A stretch of DNA of 47,241 nt from SZUA-365 sp034002405 (GTDB taxonomy: Bacteria > Bacteroidota > Ignavibacteria > SZUA-365): NCBI GenBank assembly GCA_034002405.1, contig JAVFAS010000022.1, positions 1 through 47,241 of the forward strand, given 5' to 3'. Below the pieces are notes generated by a model, which was not told the origin of the DNA, searched no databases, and saw only the letters and a list, made by a program, of their open reading frames with translations. The translations under genes and the position numbers were made by a program. Positions 9,070 to 17,540 of this stretch are shown here, piece after piece (position 1 is the first letter of the stretch; each line of letters starts with the position of its first letter).

Positions 9070-11097
9070 TCAAATCAGGATCTGCGAAACAATGCCCCCG
9101 ATGGTGAGCGCCAGCACCAGACTGCCAACCCAGATAATGGCGCCCTCACGCAGACCGCGCTCCTTGAGCATCACCATCAGGGAAGCAACGCAGGGCACGA
9201 ACAGCGTGATGGTGACCAGCGCGGCGACGGTCTGGAACGGAACAAGGTTGAGATGGTAGAGACCGGCGGCACCGAAATCGCGGCGGACCAGGCCCATCAC
9301 GAAGGCTGTCGCCGCCTCGCGGGGAAGCTGCAGCCAGTTGACCACCAACGGCTCGAGCCCGTTCATGATATGCACCAGCGCCCCGGTCACCTGGAGGATA
9401 CCGACGGTCAGCGCCCCGATGAAGAACCACGGACTCGCTTCCTTCATGAAGAACCAGGTCTTGTACAGGGTTTTCTTCATGACATTGTCCAGTCGCGGCA
9501 TGCGCATCATGGGCAGATCGATCAGGAGCGGGGAGACTTCACCGGGAAGACTGCGATTCATCACCGTACCGACCAGCACGAGGAAGGAAAAGATCACGCC
9601 CGTATAGATCAGGGTGGCGGTGGCGCCCGCCGTGGCGAGCAGCGCCGCGATCACGCCGAGTTGTGCCGAACAGGGGATGGCGAGTTGGAGGATTGTCGTG
9701 GCGATGGTTCGTTCACGCTGCGACCCGAGCAGTCGCGTGGTGATCGTCGCCATGGTCACGCACCCGAATCCAAGAATGAGCGGAATGACCGCGCGTCCGT
9801 TGAGTCCGATATACCGCAGCACGCGGTCGACGAGCGTGGCCAGCCGCGGAAGGTAGCCGCTGTCCTCCAGCACCGACAGGGCAAAATAGAATCCCAGCAC
9901 GAGGGGAAGCAGAAGAAACACCAGATAGGTGAAGGTCATCGTGATCGCGCCGAATTCCCCGAAGAACAGCACGAGCCACGGATTGTCGAAGCTGAACGTG
10001 AAGGTCGCGTCGTGTCCGGCCGGGAAACGCCGCGCTTCCGCCCAGCGCTCGTAGTCGGCGTGCAACCCTTCATCGAAGCGGAACGCACGGCTCTCGGCCA
10101 CCTCGCCCTCCGCGTCGAGCCGGTCGACGGTTACGGTCGTGGCCGCGTTGCGTGCGATCCAGGATTTGATGTGGAATTCGACAATGCCCTGTCCGACGGT
10201 TCCCTCGGTGAACCCAACGACATCCTGCGCGACGAAGACGCCAACAAAAAAATACACGGCGGTAAGAATCACGGCAAGAATCGGGAATCCGAACCATGGA
10301 CTGACCGACCAGCGGCCGAGGCGCGCAGCGATGCGCCGGCTTGCGTGCGCATCACTCACCACGCGCTGTAGCAGCGTATTGACACGATTGCGTCGTCCGA
10401 TGTAAATCTCCTCCCGCCGCGACGCATCCGACGCCGCGATGCCGTGCCGTTGTGCGATGATTCCATCGCCCTCGAGCACCATCAGCGCTTCGGCCTGCGA
10501 GCCGACGGTCGCGAGCATCGCGTGCAGATCGGTGTGCAGCGATCGATGCTGCCGGCCTTCCCGCGCGTTGACGATCAACGCGTGGACGTCCTCGAGACCT
10601 TTTTTTCGCACGGCGACCGTTCCCACGACCGGCACGCCGAGGGCTTCCTCCAACGCGGCGAGATCGATGCCGATGCTGCGGTTTTTCGCCTCGTCGAGCA
10701 TGTTGACAACCACGCCCACGCGCTTGCCCATGTCGATCAACTGCTGGGTGAGAAACAGATCCCGTTCGAGGTGCACGGCGTCGACAATATTGATGATGAT
10801 GTCGCCGTTCAGAATGATGTCGCGCGCGACACGCTCCTCGTCGTTGAAGGACGAGACACCGTAAATGCCAGGGGTGTCGAACAAATCATAATGCAGGTAG
10901 GAGGCCTTCGATACTTCCACCGTCGTGCCGGGAAAGTTCGAGACATCGACGTAAAGACCACTGAGATAATTGAAAACGACCGACTTGCCCACGTTCGGAT
11001 TTCCGACCAGGACGACACGTGGCTTGGCGGGATCCGCAAGAACGGTCTCGGTGCCGGGGTGCTTGTGGGGACGATGGCGGATCACAGGTTCGGACAT
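9070..11097 (-). CDS. feoB: Ferrous iron transporter FeoB
   Basis: Inner-membrane Fe2+ uptake protein with an N-terminal G domain. The 675 residues show G1 GNPNVGKS (residues 32-39), FPGTTVE, G3 DTPGIYG, G4 NMLDEAKNR and G5-like VAVRKKG. The membrane half has the gate motif GFGCVTMATITTR followed by IPCSAQLGVIAALL, the variant found in several anaerobic-type FeoBs instead of GCNVPAI. A hydrophilic stretch of roughly 60 residues lies between the second membrane segment and the next one (NPWLVLFFGEF), in place of the usual short loop. It is shorter than the 773-residue E. coli protein. The gene follows feoA by 54 bp in an operon headed by a Fur-family regulator. Confidence 0.96.
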   Translation of the reverse strand: MSEPVIRHRPHKHPGTETVLADPAKPRVVLVGNPNVGKSVVFNYLSGLYVDVSNFPGTTVEVSKASYLHYDLFDTPGIYGVSSFNDEERVARDIILNGDIIINIVDAVHLERDLFLTQQLIDMGKRVGVVVNMLDEAKNRSIGIDLAALEEALGVPVVGTVAVRKKGLEDVHALIVNAREGRQHRSLHTDLHAMLATVGSQAEALMVLEGDGIIAQRHGIAASDASRREEIYIGRRNRVNTLLQRVVSDAHASRRIAARLGRWSVSPWFGFPILAVILTAVYFFVGVFVAQDVVGFTEGTVGQGIVEFHIKSWIARNAATTVTVDRLDAEGEVAESRAFRFDEGLHADYERWAEARRFPAGHDATFTFSFDNPWLVLFFGEFGAITMTFTYLVFLLLPLVLGFYFALSVLEDSGYLPRLATLVDRVLRYIGLNGRAVIPLILGFGCVTMATITTRLLGSQRERTIATTILQLAIPCSAQLGVIAALLATAGATATLIYTGVIFSFLVLVGTVMNRSLPGEVSPLLIDLPMMRMPRLDNVMKKTLYKTWFFMKEASPWFFIGALTVGILQVTGALVHIMNGLEPLVVNWLQLPREAATAFVMGLVRRDFGAAGLYHLNLVPFQTVAALVTITLFVPCVASLMVMLKERGLREGAIIWVGSLVLALTIGGIVSQILI

Positions 11098-11151
11098 ACG
11101 GATCTTTCAGTCTGAAATGTGCAACGATAGTCGGAATGGGGAGGGGCGGAT

Positions 11152-11370
11152 TCAGATCACGACGATTTCGATTCCCGCGGCGAGATCCCCGCTCAGGGCG
11201 ATTTCCTGGCGGCTGAACTCGAGCACGATGGTCCCGCCCGGCAGTCGTTCAAGACAGGCAATGGTTGCACCTTCGACCATGCCGATGCGAATGAAATGGG
11301 AACGAACCTCCCCCTCGGGCAGCCGGACGATGCGGCCGCGTGTTCCCTTGGGCAGCGTGCTGAGTGTCAT
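11152..11370 (-). CDS. feoA: FeoA, ferrous iron transport accessory protein
   Basis: A 72-residue SH3-like protein that assists FeoB at the membrane. LSTLPKGTRGRIVRL, then RIGMVEGATIACL and the ending SRQEIALSGDLAAGIEI follow the FeoA pattern. A longer in-frame extension exists but runs antiparallel to nothing conserved and through the fur-family gene. ATG 11370 is chosen because it overlaps the stop of that upstream gene as ATGA and is preceded by AGGGGG. The overlap points to translational coupling. Confidence 0.93.
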   Translation of the reverse strand: MTLSTLPKGTRGRIVRLPEGEVRSHFIRIGMVEGATIACLERLPGGTIVLEFSRQEIALSGDLAAGIEIVVI

Positions 11371-11819
11371 GTCATACCCCCTTTCTCCGCCCGGCATTCG
11401 CGACACATGCCGTAAATGTGCAGTACCGCGTGCTCGAAGCCGTACTGATGCGCGACCGCCGCGTCGCGGGCAAACCGTTCGACACGCTTGTCCACGAATT
11501 CCTCGATCTTCCCGCAACCACGGCAGATAATGTGGTGGTGGTTTTCCGTCCCGTATGTGATTTCGTAGCGCGCGAGGCGCTCGCCGAAACGGTACCGCGC
11601 GAGAATCCCGCATTCGGTCAGCTTGTCCAGCGTGTTATACACCGTGGCGCGCGACACCTTGCTGCCCGCGTTCTTCATGCGCAGAAACAACTCGTCCGCA
11701 TCGAAGTGTCCGTCGCAGTGCAATACCGACTCGAGTATCTCGAAGCGCTCGGGCGTGATACGATAGTTGTTGCGTTTCAGATAGGAGGTGAAAAAGTCTT
11801 TGATATCGGGCGTTTTCAT
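11367..11819 (-). CDS. Fur-family metal-dependent repressor
   Basis: A 150-residue regulator with the Fur winged helix (ITPERFEILESVL, then SRATVYNTLDKLTECGIL) and a metal-binding dimer domain. ENHHHIICRGCGKIEEF holds the histidine site and the first CxxC; CRECRAEKG near the end holds the second CxxC of the structural zinc. It is first in an operon with feoA and feoB, so it probably senses iron. PerR-like peroxide sensing cannot be excluded. The promoter and a 23-bp palindrome sit directly before the ATG, which implies autoregulation. No Shine-Dalgarno is visible because the palindrome reaches to within three bases of the start. Confidence 0.93.
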   Translation of the reverse strand: MKTPDIKDFFTSYLKRNNYRITPERFEILESVLHCDGHFDADELFLRMKNAGSKVSRATVYNTLDKLTECGILARYRFGERLARYEITYGTENHHHIICRGCGKIEEFVDKRVERFARDAAVAHQYGFEHAVLHIYGMCRECRAEKGGMT

Positions 11820-11822
11820 GTG

Positions 11823-11845
11823 CTATTTAGATATAATCTAAATAG
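11823..11845. promoter_or_regulatory. Candidate Fur-family operator
   Basis: A perfect inverted repeat: CTATTTAGAT, centre ATA, ATCTAAATAG. It starts at the distal end of the -7 box and covers the predicted transcription start and almost the whole leader of the fur-family gene. It is one of the most AT-rich patches in the window. The inner 15 bases agree partly with PerR/Fur 7-1-7 boxes. Confidence 0.8.
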
Positions 11846-11874
11846 AAAATAATGGTTTTTTCCCTCCGGCGCAA
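11844..11874 (-). promoter_or_regulatory. Promoter for the fur-feoA-feoB operon
   Basis: Minus-strand TTG (11872-11874), a 20-base spacer and TATTTTCT (11844-11851), whose last two bases belong to the palindromic operator. Confidence 0.65.
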
Positions 11875-11893
11875 GAGGAAAAACCGACCATTT

Positions 11894-11935
11894 CCTGCGA
11901 AACGCCTGCTCCTGCGAAACGCCTGCTCCTGCGAA
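11894..11935. repeat. 17-bp tandem repeat running into the assembly gap
   Basis: CCTGCGAAACGCCTGCT is repeated 2.5 times and stops exactly where the N run begins, so the repeat probably caused the gap. The true copy number is unknown. Confidence 0.85.
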
Positions 11936-12035
11936 NNNNNNNNNNNNNNNNNNNNNNNNNNNNNNNNNNNNNNNNNNNNNNNNNNNNNNNNNNNNNNNNN
12001 NNNNNNNNNNNNNNNNNNNNNNNNNNNNNNNNNNN
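11936..12035. other. Assembly gap (100 N)
   Basis: Exactly 100 unknown bases, the usual placeholder for a gap of unestimated size. A promoter or short gene between the fur-family operon and the DUF2147 gene may be missing here. Confidence 0.98.
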
Positions 12036-12058
12036 GCCACTCGTGGTGGAGGGGACGA

Positions 12059-12511
12059 TCACTCGGTGCGGGACCAGACCTGGGTGCGGCCCAGCAGCGA
12101 AATCCCGATAAACCCGCGCACTTCCAATGTGCGATTGTCCTCGCTCAACGTCATCTTGCAGCTGTAGGTTTTTCCGTTCTTCGGATCGTAGATCTCGCCG
12201 TCCTCCCAGACCCGGTCCTCGTCATACACGAAATCCCGCAGCAACTCGAGGCCGAGAATGGGACGCGAACGTCGCTTCGATTCGGGATTCTCCTTGTCGA
12301 GTTTCGGCGTGCCGTCTTCGTTGGTGGGCTCCTTCAACCAGACGATCTTGCCGAAATACGTGTTGCCGCGCTTGAAGATCTGCACTTTCGCTTTTTTATC
12401 CTGGACCAGCCAGTTGCCGATGACCAGATCCGCTTCGGCGGTCTGTGCGACGGCCGTGGACACATGGGCGAAGAGCAGGACGAAGAGCAACGCAAGGGGA
12501 ATGCGGGACAT
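12059..12511 (-). CDS. DUF2147 domain secreted protein
   Basis: A 150-residue protein with a signal peptide (residues 1-23, ending AVAQ). The mature part follows the DUF2147 pattern: IGNWLVQDKKAKVQIF, FGKIVWLKEP, ILGLELLRDF, then GEIYDPKNGKTYSCKM and VRGFIGISLLGRTQVWSR. It is predicted to be periplasmic or exported; the molecular role of the family is not established. The start is chosen from the signal peptide and from CGGAG before the ATG. A much longer in-frame reading to 13807 is an antisense shadow of the dus gene. Its downstream side borders the assembly gap. Confidence 0.88.
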   Translation of the reverse strand: MSRIPLALLFVLLFAHVSTAVAQTAEADLVIGNWLVQDKKAKVQIFKRGNTYFGKIVWLKEPTNEDGTPKLDKENPESKRRSRPILGLELLRDFVYDEDRVWEDGEIYDPKNGKTYSCKMTLSEDNRTLEVRGFIGISLLGRTQVWSRTE

Positions 12512-12629
12512 GGCGGGCTCCGGTTGTTCGTGAAGCGATGCGGCCGGGACAGTATAGCACATTTCCGGAGTCAAAGTCCACCCCCGCCCGGCATGCGGGG
12601 CACATTTCTGATTACCGGCTCCGTTTCTC

Positions 12630-12661
12630 TTGCACGATTCACGCCCCGGGTCGTATCTTGC
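12630..12661 (+). promoter_or_regulatory. Possible promoter for dus
   Basis: TTG (12630-12632), a 21-base spacer and TATCTTGC (12654-12661). It would start transcription at or just before the gene, giving a nearly leaderless message and favouring the inner ATG at 12677. Confidence 0.4.
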
Positions 12662-12664
12662 GGC

Positions 12665-13738
12665 ATGCCCGAGACGATGTCTATCCTGAATAAAATCAAG
12701 GGGAAAGCGGTGCTGGCACCGATGCTCGCCACCACCGATATCCCCTTCCGTGCCGTGTGCCGCTCCCATGGCGCGGCGCTGACCTTCACGGAGATGGTCA
12801 GCGCCGCGGGCATCCTCCGCGCCGCGTCGAATTCCTATCGGAATGCGGTATTCTCTCCGGATGAGCATCCGATCGGCATTCAACTCGTGGCCGCGGACGC
12901 GGATGACGCCGCGGCGGCCGTGCGCGAGCTGCTGCCACTGAAACCCGATCTCTTCGATCTCAATTGCGGCTGCCCGAATGAACGGATTTGCGAGGCCGGC
13001 GCCGGTGCCCAGCTGCTCGACGACCTCCCCCGCCTCGTATCCATCCTGCGTGCGGCGGCCGCTGCTTCGCCGGTGCCGGTGTCGGTCAAACTGCGCCTGC
13101 TCGATCGGCGTGACCGGCGGTCGGTGCGCGATCTGATGCGGACCGTCGAGGACAGCGGGGTGACGCTCATCACGCTGCATGCGCGGACGCGCACGACGCC
13201 GTATGACGAACCCGCCGCGTGGGACGCCATCGCCGAGGCGGTCGACAGTGTCGCGGTGCCGATTGTCGGGAATGGCGATATTTTCTCGGCACGCCATGCC
13301 CGGCGGATGATGCGCGAAACCGGATGCGCGGCGGTCATGGTCGCGCGCGGTGCGCTGGGTACGCCCTGGATCTTCCGCGATATCGCGGAAGGCAGGGATT
13401 GCGAGATCGACACGCACGCCCCCGATCCGAAGGAGATGGCACGCCTCATCGACGGGCATCTCTCCGCCATTACCCGTGAATTCGGCGGCGTGCGATCCCT
13501 CCCCCGCCTGCGCAAACATGTGCTCTGGTACGCGCGGCGCTATCCGGGTACGAAGGAATTGCGGGCCCGCCTGTTCGCCACCGACAGTCCGGATAGCGTG
13601 CGGGACGTCGCCCAGCGCTTCTTCGATGTCCATCCCCCCGCTCTTCCGGTCGAGGATCCGTCGCGGATCGACATCGAACGCCGCTTTCGCGAACGCGTGC
13701 TCTACTGGACCACCACCGTGACCCTCCCCGAAGGCTGA
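12665..13738 (+). CDS. tRNA-dihydrouridine synthase
   Basis: FMN enzyme that reduces uridines in the tRNA D-loop. The 357 residues show the TIM-barrel signatures AVLAPMLATTDIPFR, FTEMVSA, LNCGCPNERICEAGAGAQLL with the catalytic cysteine, SVKLRL, TLHARTRT, GNGDIFS and VARGALGTPWIF. The C-terminal helical domain (LPRLRKHVLWYARRYPG) is also present. Which Dus subtype it is cannot be told from the sequence. Start choice is uncertain: ATG 12665 is used, but ATG 12677 (MSILNKIKGK) fits the family N-terminus equally well. It stands alone between the divergent DUF2147 gene and the ABC exporter genes. Confidence 0.92.
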   Translation: MPETMSILNKIKGKAVLAPMLATTDIPFRAVCRSHGAALTFTEMVSAAGILRAASNSYRNAVFSPDEHPIGIQLVAADADDAAAAVRELLPLKPDLFDLNCGCPNERICEAGAGAQLLDDLPRLVSILRAAAAASPVPVSVKLRLLDRRDRRSVRDLMRTVEDSGVTLITLHARTRTTPYDEPAAWDAIAEAVDSVAVPIVGNGDIFSARHARRMMRETGCAAVMVARGALGTPWIFRDIAEGRDCEIDTHAPDPKEMARLIDGHLSAITREFGGVRSLPRLRKHVLWYARRYPGTKELRARLFATDSPDSVRDVAQRFFDVHPPALPVEDPSRIDIERRFRERVLYWTTTVTLPEG

Positions 13739-13829
13739 CGCTTCCGAACGGTGACGCTTCCTCACCGCAACCTCCACCGTAATTTTTCGTACATTACAGG
13801 TTTCCATCGGATCTCGGCAGGGATAAGGT

Positions 13830-14738
13830 ATGCTTCAAGTCGAACGGTTACGGAAGGATTTCACCGGCGTGCGCGCGGTCGATGACGTGTCGTTCGCCGT
13901 GCGGCCGGGCCAGATTTTCGGACTCATTGGTCCGAATGGGGCGGGGAAATCCACCACCATCCGGATGATCATGGATATCATCCAACCCGACGCGGGCACC
14001 GTGCACATCGACGGGCAGCCCATGCACGAACGGTTGAAGAACATGATCGGGTACCTGCCCGAGGAGCGGGGACTCTATCGCAAGAACAAGCTCGGCAACG
14101 TTATCGCCTATTTCGGCGCGCTGAAGGGACTCCGCCCCGCCGATGCGCGCGAACGCGCGCGTCCGCTACTCGAACAGTTTTCGCTGATGGAATACGAACG
14201 CCGCAACGTGGAGGAGCTTTCGAAGGGAAATCAGCAAAAGGTGCAGTTCGTCATCGCCGTGCTGCATCAACCGCGGCTGCTCGTGCTCGATGAACTGTTC
14301 AGCGGCCTCGACCCGGTCAACCAGGTCCTGATGAAGGATGCATTGCTCCGGTTGAAGGACGACAACCGTGCGATCATTTTCTCCACCCACCAGATGGAGC
14401 AGGCGGAAAAACTCTGCGACGAACTGCTGATGATCGACCATGGCCGGGGTGTGCTGCACGGATCCCCCGCGGCGATCAAACAGCAATTCGGACGCAATGC
14501 GCTGCATGTGGAATTTTCCGGCGATGGCGCCTTCCTGCGTGCATTGCCGGGCGTGCGCGCGGTCGACCTCGCACGCAATTACGCCGAAATCGAACTCGAA
14601 CCCGACGCACGCACCAACGATCTTATCGAGGCAATGCTGCCCCGGCTCGAACTGCACAAGGTCGCGCGTATCGAACCCTCGCTGCAGTCCATTTTCATCG
14701 ATGTCGCCACCACCGATGCACGGGAGCTGCGGTCATGA
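13830..14738 (+). CDS. ABC transporter ATP-binding protein (NatA/YhaQ type)
   Basis: A 302-residue ATPase for an ABC-2 type exporter. Walker A is GPNGAGKST (about residues 35-43), the signature is LSKGNQQK rather than LSGGQ, Walker B is LLVLDELFSGLDP, and the H-loop is FSTHQMEQAE. LSKGNQQK and the ~80-residue tail after the nucleotide domain are typical of the NatA/YhaQ group linked to sodium or drug export. The stop overlaps the start of the permease gene as ATGA, so the two are coupled. The exported substrate is not known. Confidence 0.93.
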   Translation: MLQVERLRKDFTGVRAVDDVSFAVRPGQIFGLIGPNGAGKSTTIRMIMDIIQPDAGTVHIDGQPMHERLKNMIGYLPEERGLYRKNKLGNVIAYFGALKGLRPADARERARPLLEQFSLMEYERRNVEELSKGNQQKVQFVIAVLHQPRLLVLDELFSGLDPVNQVLMKDALLRLKDDNRAIIFSTHQMEQAEKLCDELLMIDHGRGVLHGSPAAIKQQFGRNALHVEFSGDGAFLRALPGVRAVDLARNYAEIELEPDARTNDLIEAMLPRLELHKVARIEPSLQSIFIDVATTDARELRS

Positions 14739-15988
14739 CGCTCACCGGAAAGACTCTGCACGTCGCACGCTGGGAATTCGTCGAACGGGTGAAAACGAAG
14801 AGTTTTCTGATCGGTCTGTTTCTCACCCCCGCCATCATGGCGGTGTTCGCGGTCGGCCCCGCCCTGCTCCAAGACAGCCTCGCCGACGCCGATGCGGTGG
14901 TCGTTGCCGTGCACGACGGCACCGGCGTGGTCGTCGACTCGCTCGTGACGGAGTTTGCCCGGGGTCCGATGCTGGAGAATGGGACTCCGAAATATCGGAT
15001 TGAACGCATCGAGGCGGCGGGACGGTCGTTGGCGCGGGTCAAGGCCGATATCGACACCGCCCTGTTGCGCGGAGCGATCAGCGCCGCGGTCGTGATTCCG
15101 CGCGAAGCTCTCGACTCCAACATCGTCGAGTACCGTTCGACCAACGTCTCCGACATCGAATCCATCACCCGCATCGAGCGGAAGGTCTCCGACATCGTCA
15201 GCGCGTATCGAATCGCGCATGCCGGACTCGATCCCGCGAAGGTCGACGTGTTGACACGCGCAACGAGCATGCGCACCGTCCGTGTCACGGAGACAGGAGA
15301 AGAGGAGTCCGGATTCCTTGAATCCTTCGGCCTCTCCTATGTCTTCCTGATCATGCTCATGATCATGATCCTCTCCTCCGGGCAGATGCTCGTGCGCAGC
15401 CTGGTGGAGGAGAAAAGCAATCGCATCGTGGAGATTCTCGTCTCGAGCTGTTCACCGATGGACCTCATGTTCGGCAAGATCATCGGGATCAGCATGCTCG
15501 GCATCGTCCAGGTCCTGTTCTGGTCACTGATCGGCATTCTGCTCGTCGTGGCGGCGGAGTTGAGCAATCTTCCGCTCGACAACATCTGGTTGATGTTGCT
15601 GTACTTCATGCTCGGTTTTCTGCTCTATGCCGCCGTATTCGTCGCGTTCGGCTCGCTCGCCTCGACCGAGCAAGAGGCGCAGCAGATCACGGGGTATCTG
15701 ACGATGCTGCTCATGCTTCCGATCGTGATCGCCTTCATGGCGACGCAGAGTCCCAACAATCCGGTACTCGTCGTCCTCACCATGATCCCGCTGCTCACGC
15801 CGCAGATGATGTTCATGCGCCTGCCGATCACCACGCCTCCTGCGTGGGAGATTGCCTTGAGTCTGTTGATCCTCGTACTTTCCATCATCGCCGTCACCTG
15901 GGTCGCGGGGAAAATCTTCCGCACCGGCATTCTGCTGACGGGAAAACGTCCCAGCCTCGACGAAATCGTGCGCTGGCTCCGCTCATGA
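14735..15988 (+). CDS. ABC-2 type permease (NatB/YhaP type)
   Basis: A 417-residue inner-membrane partner of the preceding ATPase. It has one N-terminal membrane segment (SFLIGLFLTPAIMAVFAV), a large extracytoplasmic domain of about 150 residues, and then five or six membrane segments starting near SYVFLIMLMIMILSSGQML. The loop EEKSNRIVEILVSSCSPMDL is the conserved coupling region of this permease family. Together the pair should form an exporter; sodium, lipid or peptide export are all possible. It overlaps the ATPase gene by four bases, and the 53-residue gene follows after seven bases. Confidence 0.9.
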   Translation: MTLTGKTLHVARWEFVERVKTKSFLIGLFLTPAIMAVFAVGPALLQDSLADADAVVVAVHDGTGVVVDSLVTEFARGPMLENGTPKYRIERIEAAGRSLARVKADIDTALLRGAISAAVVIPREALDSNIVEYRSTNVSDIESITRIERKVSDIVSAYRIAHAGLDPAKVDVLTRATSMRTVRVTETGEEESGFLESFGLSYVFLIMLMIMILSSGQMLVRSLVEEKSNRIVEILVSSCSPMDLMFGKIIGISMLGIVQVLFWSLIGILLVVAAELSNLPLDNIWLMLLYFMLGFLLYAAVFVAFGSLASTEQEAQQITGYLTMLLMLPIVIAFMATQSPNNPVLVVLTMIPLLTPQMMFMRLPITTPPAWEIALSLLILVLSIIAVTWVAGKIFRTGILLTGKRPSLDEIVRWLRS

Positions 15989-15995
15989 GGCCGTC

Positions 15996-16157
15996 GTGAA
16001 ACATTTCCTCTTTGCGCTCGCACTGTTCATCGCGCTCTTCTTCGCCCTGCGCGTGCTCTCTTGGGCGGTGTCGAACGTGCTTCTTCTCGCCGCTGTCGCG
16101 GTGATCATATACGTCGGCGTCCGCATGCTGCGGTCGCGACGCGGAACGAAGGACTGA
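15996..16157 (+). CDS. Small membrane protein, 53 residues
   Basis: A GTG-started frame squeezed between the permease (7-base gap) and der (6-base gap). It encodes two hydrophobic stretches, about residues 4-21 and 26-42, with a basic tail ending RMLRSRRGTKD, so a two-pass or hairpin inner-membrane protein is likely. The tight packing on both sides supports a real gene within the ABC-der operon. I do not recognise a family, and no function can be assigned. Confidence 0.6.
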   Translation: MKHFLFALALFIALFFALRVLSWAVSNVLLLAAVAVIIYVGVRMLRSRRGTKD

Positions 16158-16163
16158 CCGCCC

Positions 16164-17483
16164 ATGACCAAACCCATCGTCGCCATCGTCGGACGCCCGA
16201 ATGTCGGGAAGTCCACGCTCTTCAACCGCATCGTCGGTGCCCGTCAGGCCATCGTCCACGACGAACCCGGCGTTACCCGCGATCGGCATTACGCTGAAAC
16301 AGACTGGGCGGGACGTGAATTCGTCCTGATCGATACCGGCGGCTACGTTCCCGAATCGGAGGATGTGTTCGAGCGCGCCATCCGCGAACAGGTGCGCATG
16401 TCGATCGACGAGGCCACGGTCATCGTCTTCGTGGTCGATGGCCAGCAGGGTCCGATTCCCATGGACACCGAACTCGCCAACATCCTCCGCAAGAGTCACA
16501 AAAAAGTGATTCTCGTGGTGAACAAGATCGACAGCCAGAAATATGCGATAAACACCTCCGAATTCTTCGCCCTCGGGCTCGGGGACCCCCAGCCTGTCTC
16601 CGCCATCAGCGGCCGTGCCTCGGGTGATCTGCTCGATCTCATCGTCGAAGGGTTTCCCGAACCGCTCGAGGAAGAAGAGCACGACCACATGGCACTCGCG
16701 ATCATCGGACGTCCGAATGTCGGGAAATCGTCGATCACCAATGCCATGCTCGGGCACGACCGGTCGATCGTCACCGATGTCCCCGGTACCACCCGCGATG
16801 CCATCGATTCCGAACTGGACTACAACGGCACACGCGTCACGCTGATCGATACGGCGGGACTCCGTCGCAAGAGCAAGGTCAAGGAGAATGTCGAGTTCTA
16901 TTCCACGCTCCGTACCATCAAGAGCATCCAGCGCTGTGATGTGGCGCTCTGTCTGCTCGACGGAAGTGTCGGACTGACACATCAGGACATCGATGTGCTC
17001 AATGAGGCCGTGCGCTTCAACAAGGGCGTGGTCATCGCGGTGAACAAGTGGGATCTCGTGGAAAAGGACGATAAGTCGGCCGACCAGATCACGAAGGAAA
17101 TCCGCGCGAAGGTCAAGATGTTCGACTACATCCCGGTGATCTTCGTGTCCGCGATGACGAAACAACGCGTGTTCAAGGCGTTGGACCTTTGCCTCGAGGT
17201 CTACGGCGAGCGCGGCAAGCGCATCCCGACATCGGAACTCAACGATCGCATCATCGAAATCCTTCGCGCCACTCCCCCACCGGCCTCCCCGACGGGGAAA
17301 CAGGTCAAGTTCTTCTATGCGACGCAGGTGCGCGAATCCCCTCCCGTGATCGTGCTGTTCGCCAACGAACCGAAACACATTCCCGAAAGCTATCGGCGCT
17401 TCGTCGTCCGGCAGATCCGGGAAATCTGGTCGTTCAAGGGCGTGCCACTCACCGTGCAATTCCGCAAGACAAAACCCGACTGA
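16164..17483 (+). CDS. der: Ribosome biogenesis GTPase Der (EngA)
   Basis: Essential double-GTPase needed for 50S subunit assembly. The 439 residues contain two G domains: the first with GRPNVGKSTLFN (residues ~9-20), DTGGY and NKID, and the second with GRPNVGKSSITNAM, DTAGLRRKSKVKE and NKWDLVEKD. The C-terminal KH-like domain follows (GKQVKFFYATQV, then SYRRFVVRQIRE). Length and motif order are standard. It is last in the plus-strand operon after the ABC pair and the 53-residue gene. The convergent rsmB lies 123 bp beyond. Confidence 0.97.
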   Translation: MTKPIVAIVGRPNVGKSTLFNRIVGARQAIVHDEPGVTRDRHYAETDWAGREFVLIDTGGYVPESEDVFERAIREQVRMSIDEATVIVFVVDGQQGPIPMDTELANILRKSHKKVILVVNKIDSQKYAINTSEFFALGLGDPQPVSAISGRASGDLLDLIVEGFPEPLEEEEHDHMALAIIGRPNVGKSSITNAMLGHDRSIVTDVPGTTRDAIDSELDYNGTRVTLIDTAGLRRKSKVKENVEFYSTLRTIKSIQRCDVALCLLDGSVGLTHQDIDVLNEAVRFNKGVVIAVNKWDLVEKDDKSADQITKEIRAKVKMFDYIPVIFVSAMTKQRVFKALDLCLEVYGERGKRIPTSELNDRIIEILRATPPPASPTGKQVKFFYATQVRESPPVIVLFANEPKHIPESYRRFVVRQIREIWSFKGVPLTVQFRKTKPD

Positions 17484-17540
17484 TCCGCCGCGCGCGAAAC
17501 GTCATGTGGACGAACGCGCGCATGCATCAGGCACGGCAAT

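Noticed and set aside
8950..10371. 473-residue plus-strand frame opposite feoB
   Set aside because: Rich in His, Arg, Glu and Gly with no domain; a GC-driven shadow of the feoB codons.
11371..11613. 81-residue N-terminal extension of feoA
   Set aside because: It lies inside the fur-family gene in another frame and is Arg-rich; the ATGA overlap marks the true start.
12512..12664. Sigma-70 style promoter TTGACT/TATACT for the DUF2147 gene
   Set aside because: The boxes are present on the minus strand but only 12 bases apart, too close to work as a pair.
12059..13807. 582-residue minus-strand frame
   Set aside because: Only its last 150 residues (DUF2147, with signal peptide and ribosome site) are real; the rest is antisense to the dus gene.
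13739..13829. Promoter for the ABC exporter genes at TACATTAC
   Set aside because: The -7-like box fits, but there is no TTG at 19-22 bases upstream, so I leave it uncalled.
15894..17459. 521-residue minus-strand frame opposite der
   Set aside because: Mirror of der codons; no motif, while der is unmistakable.
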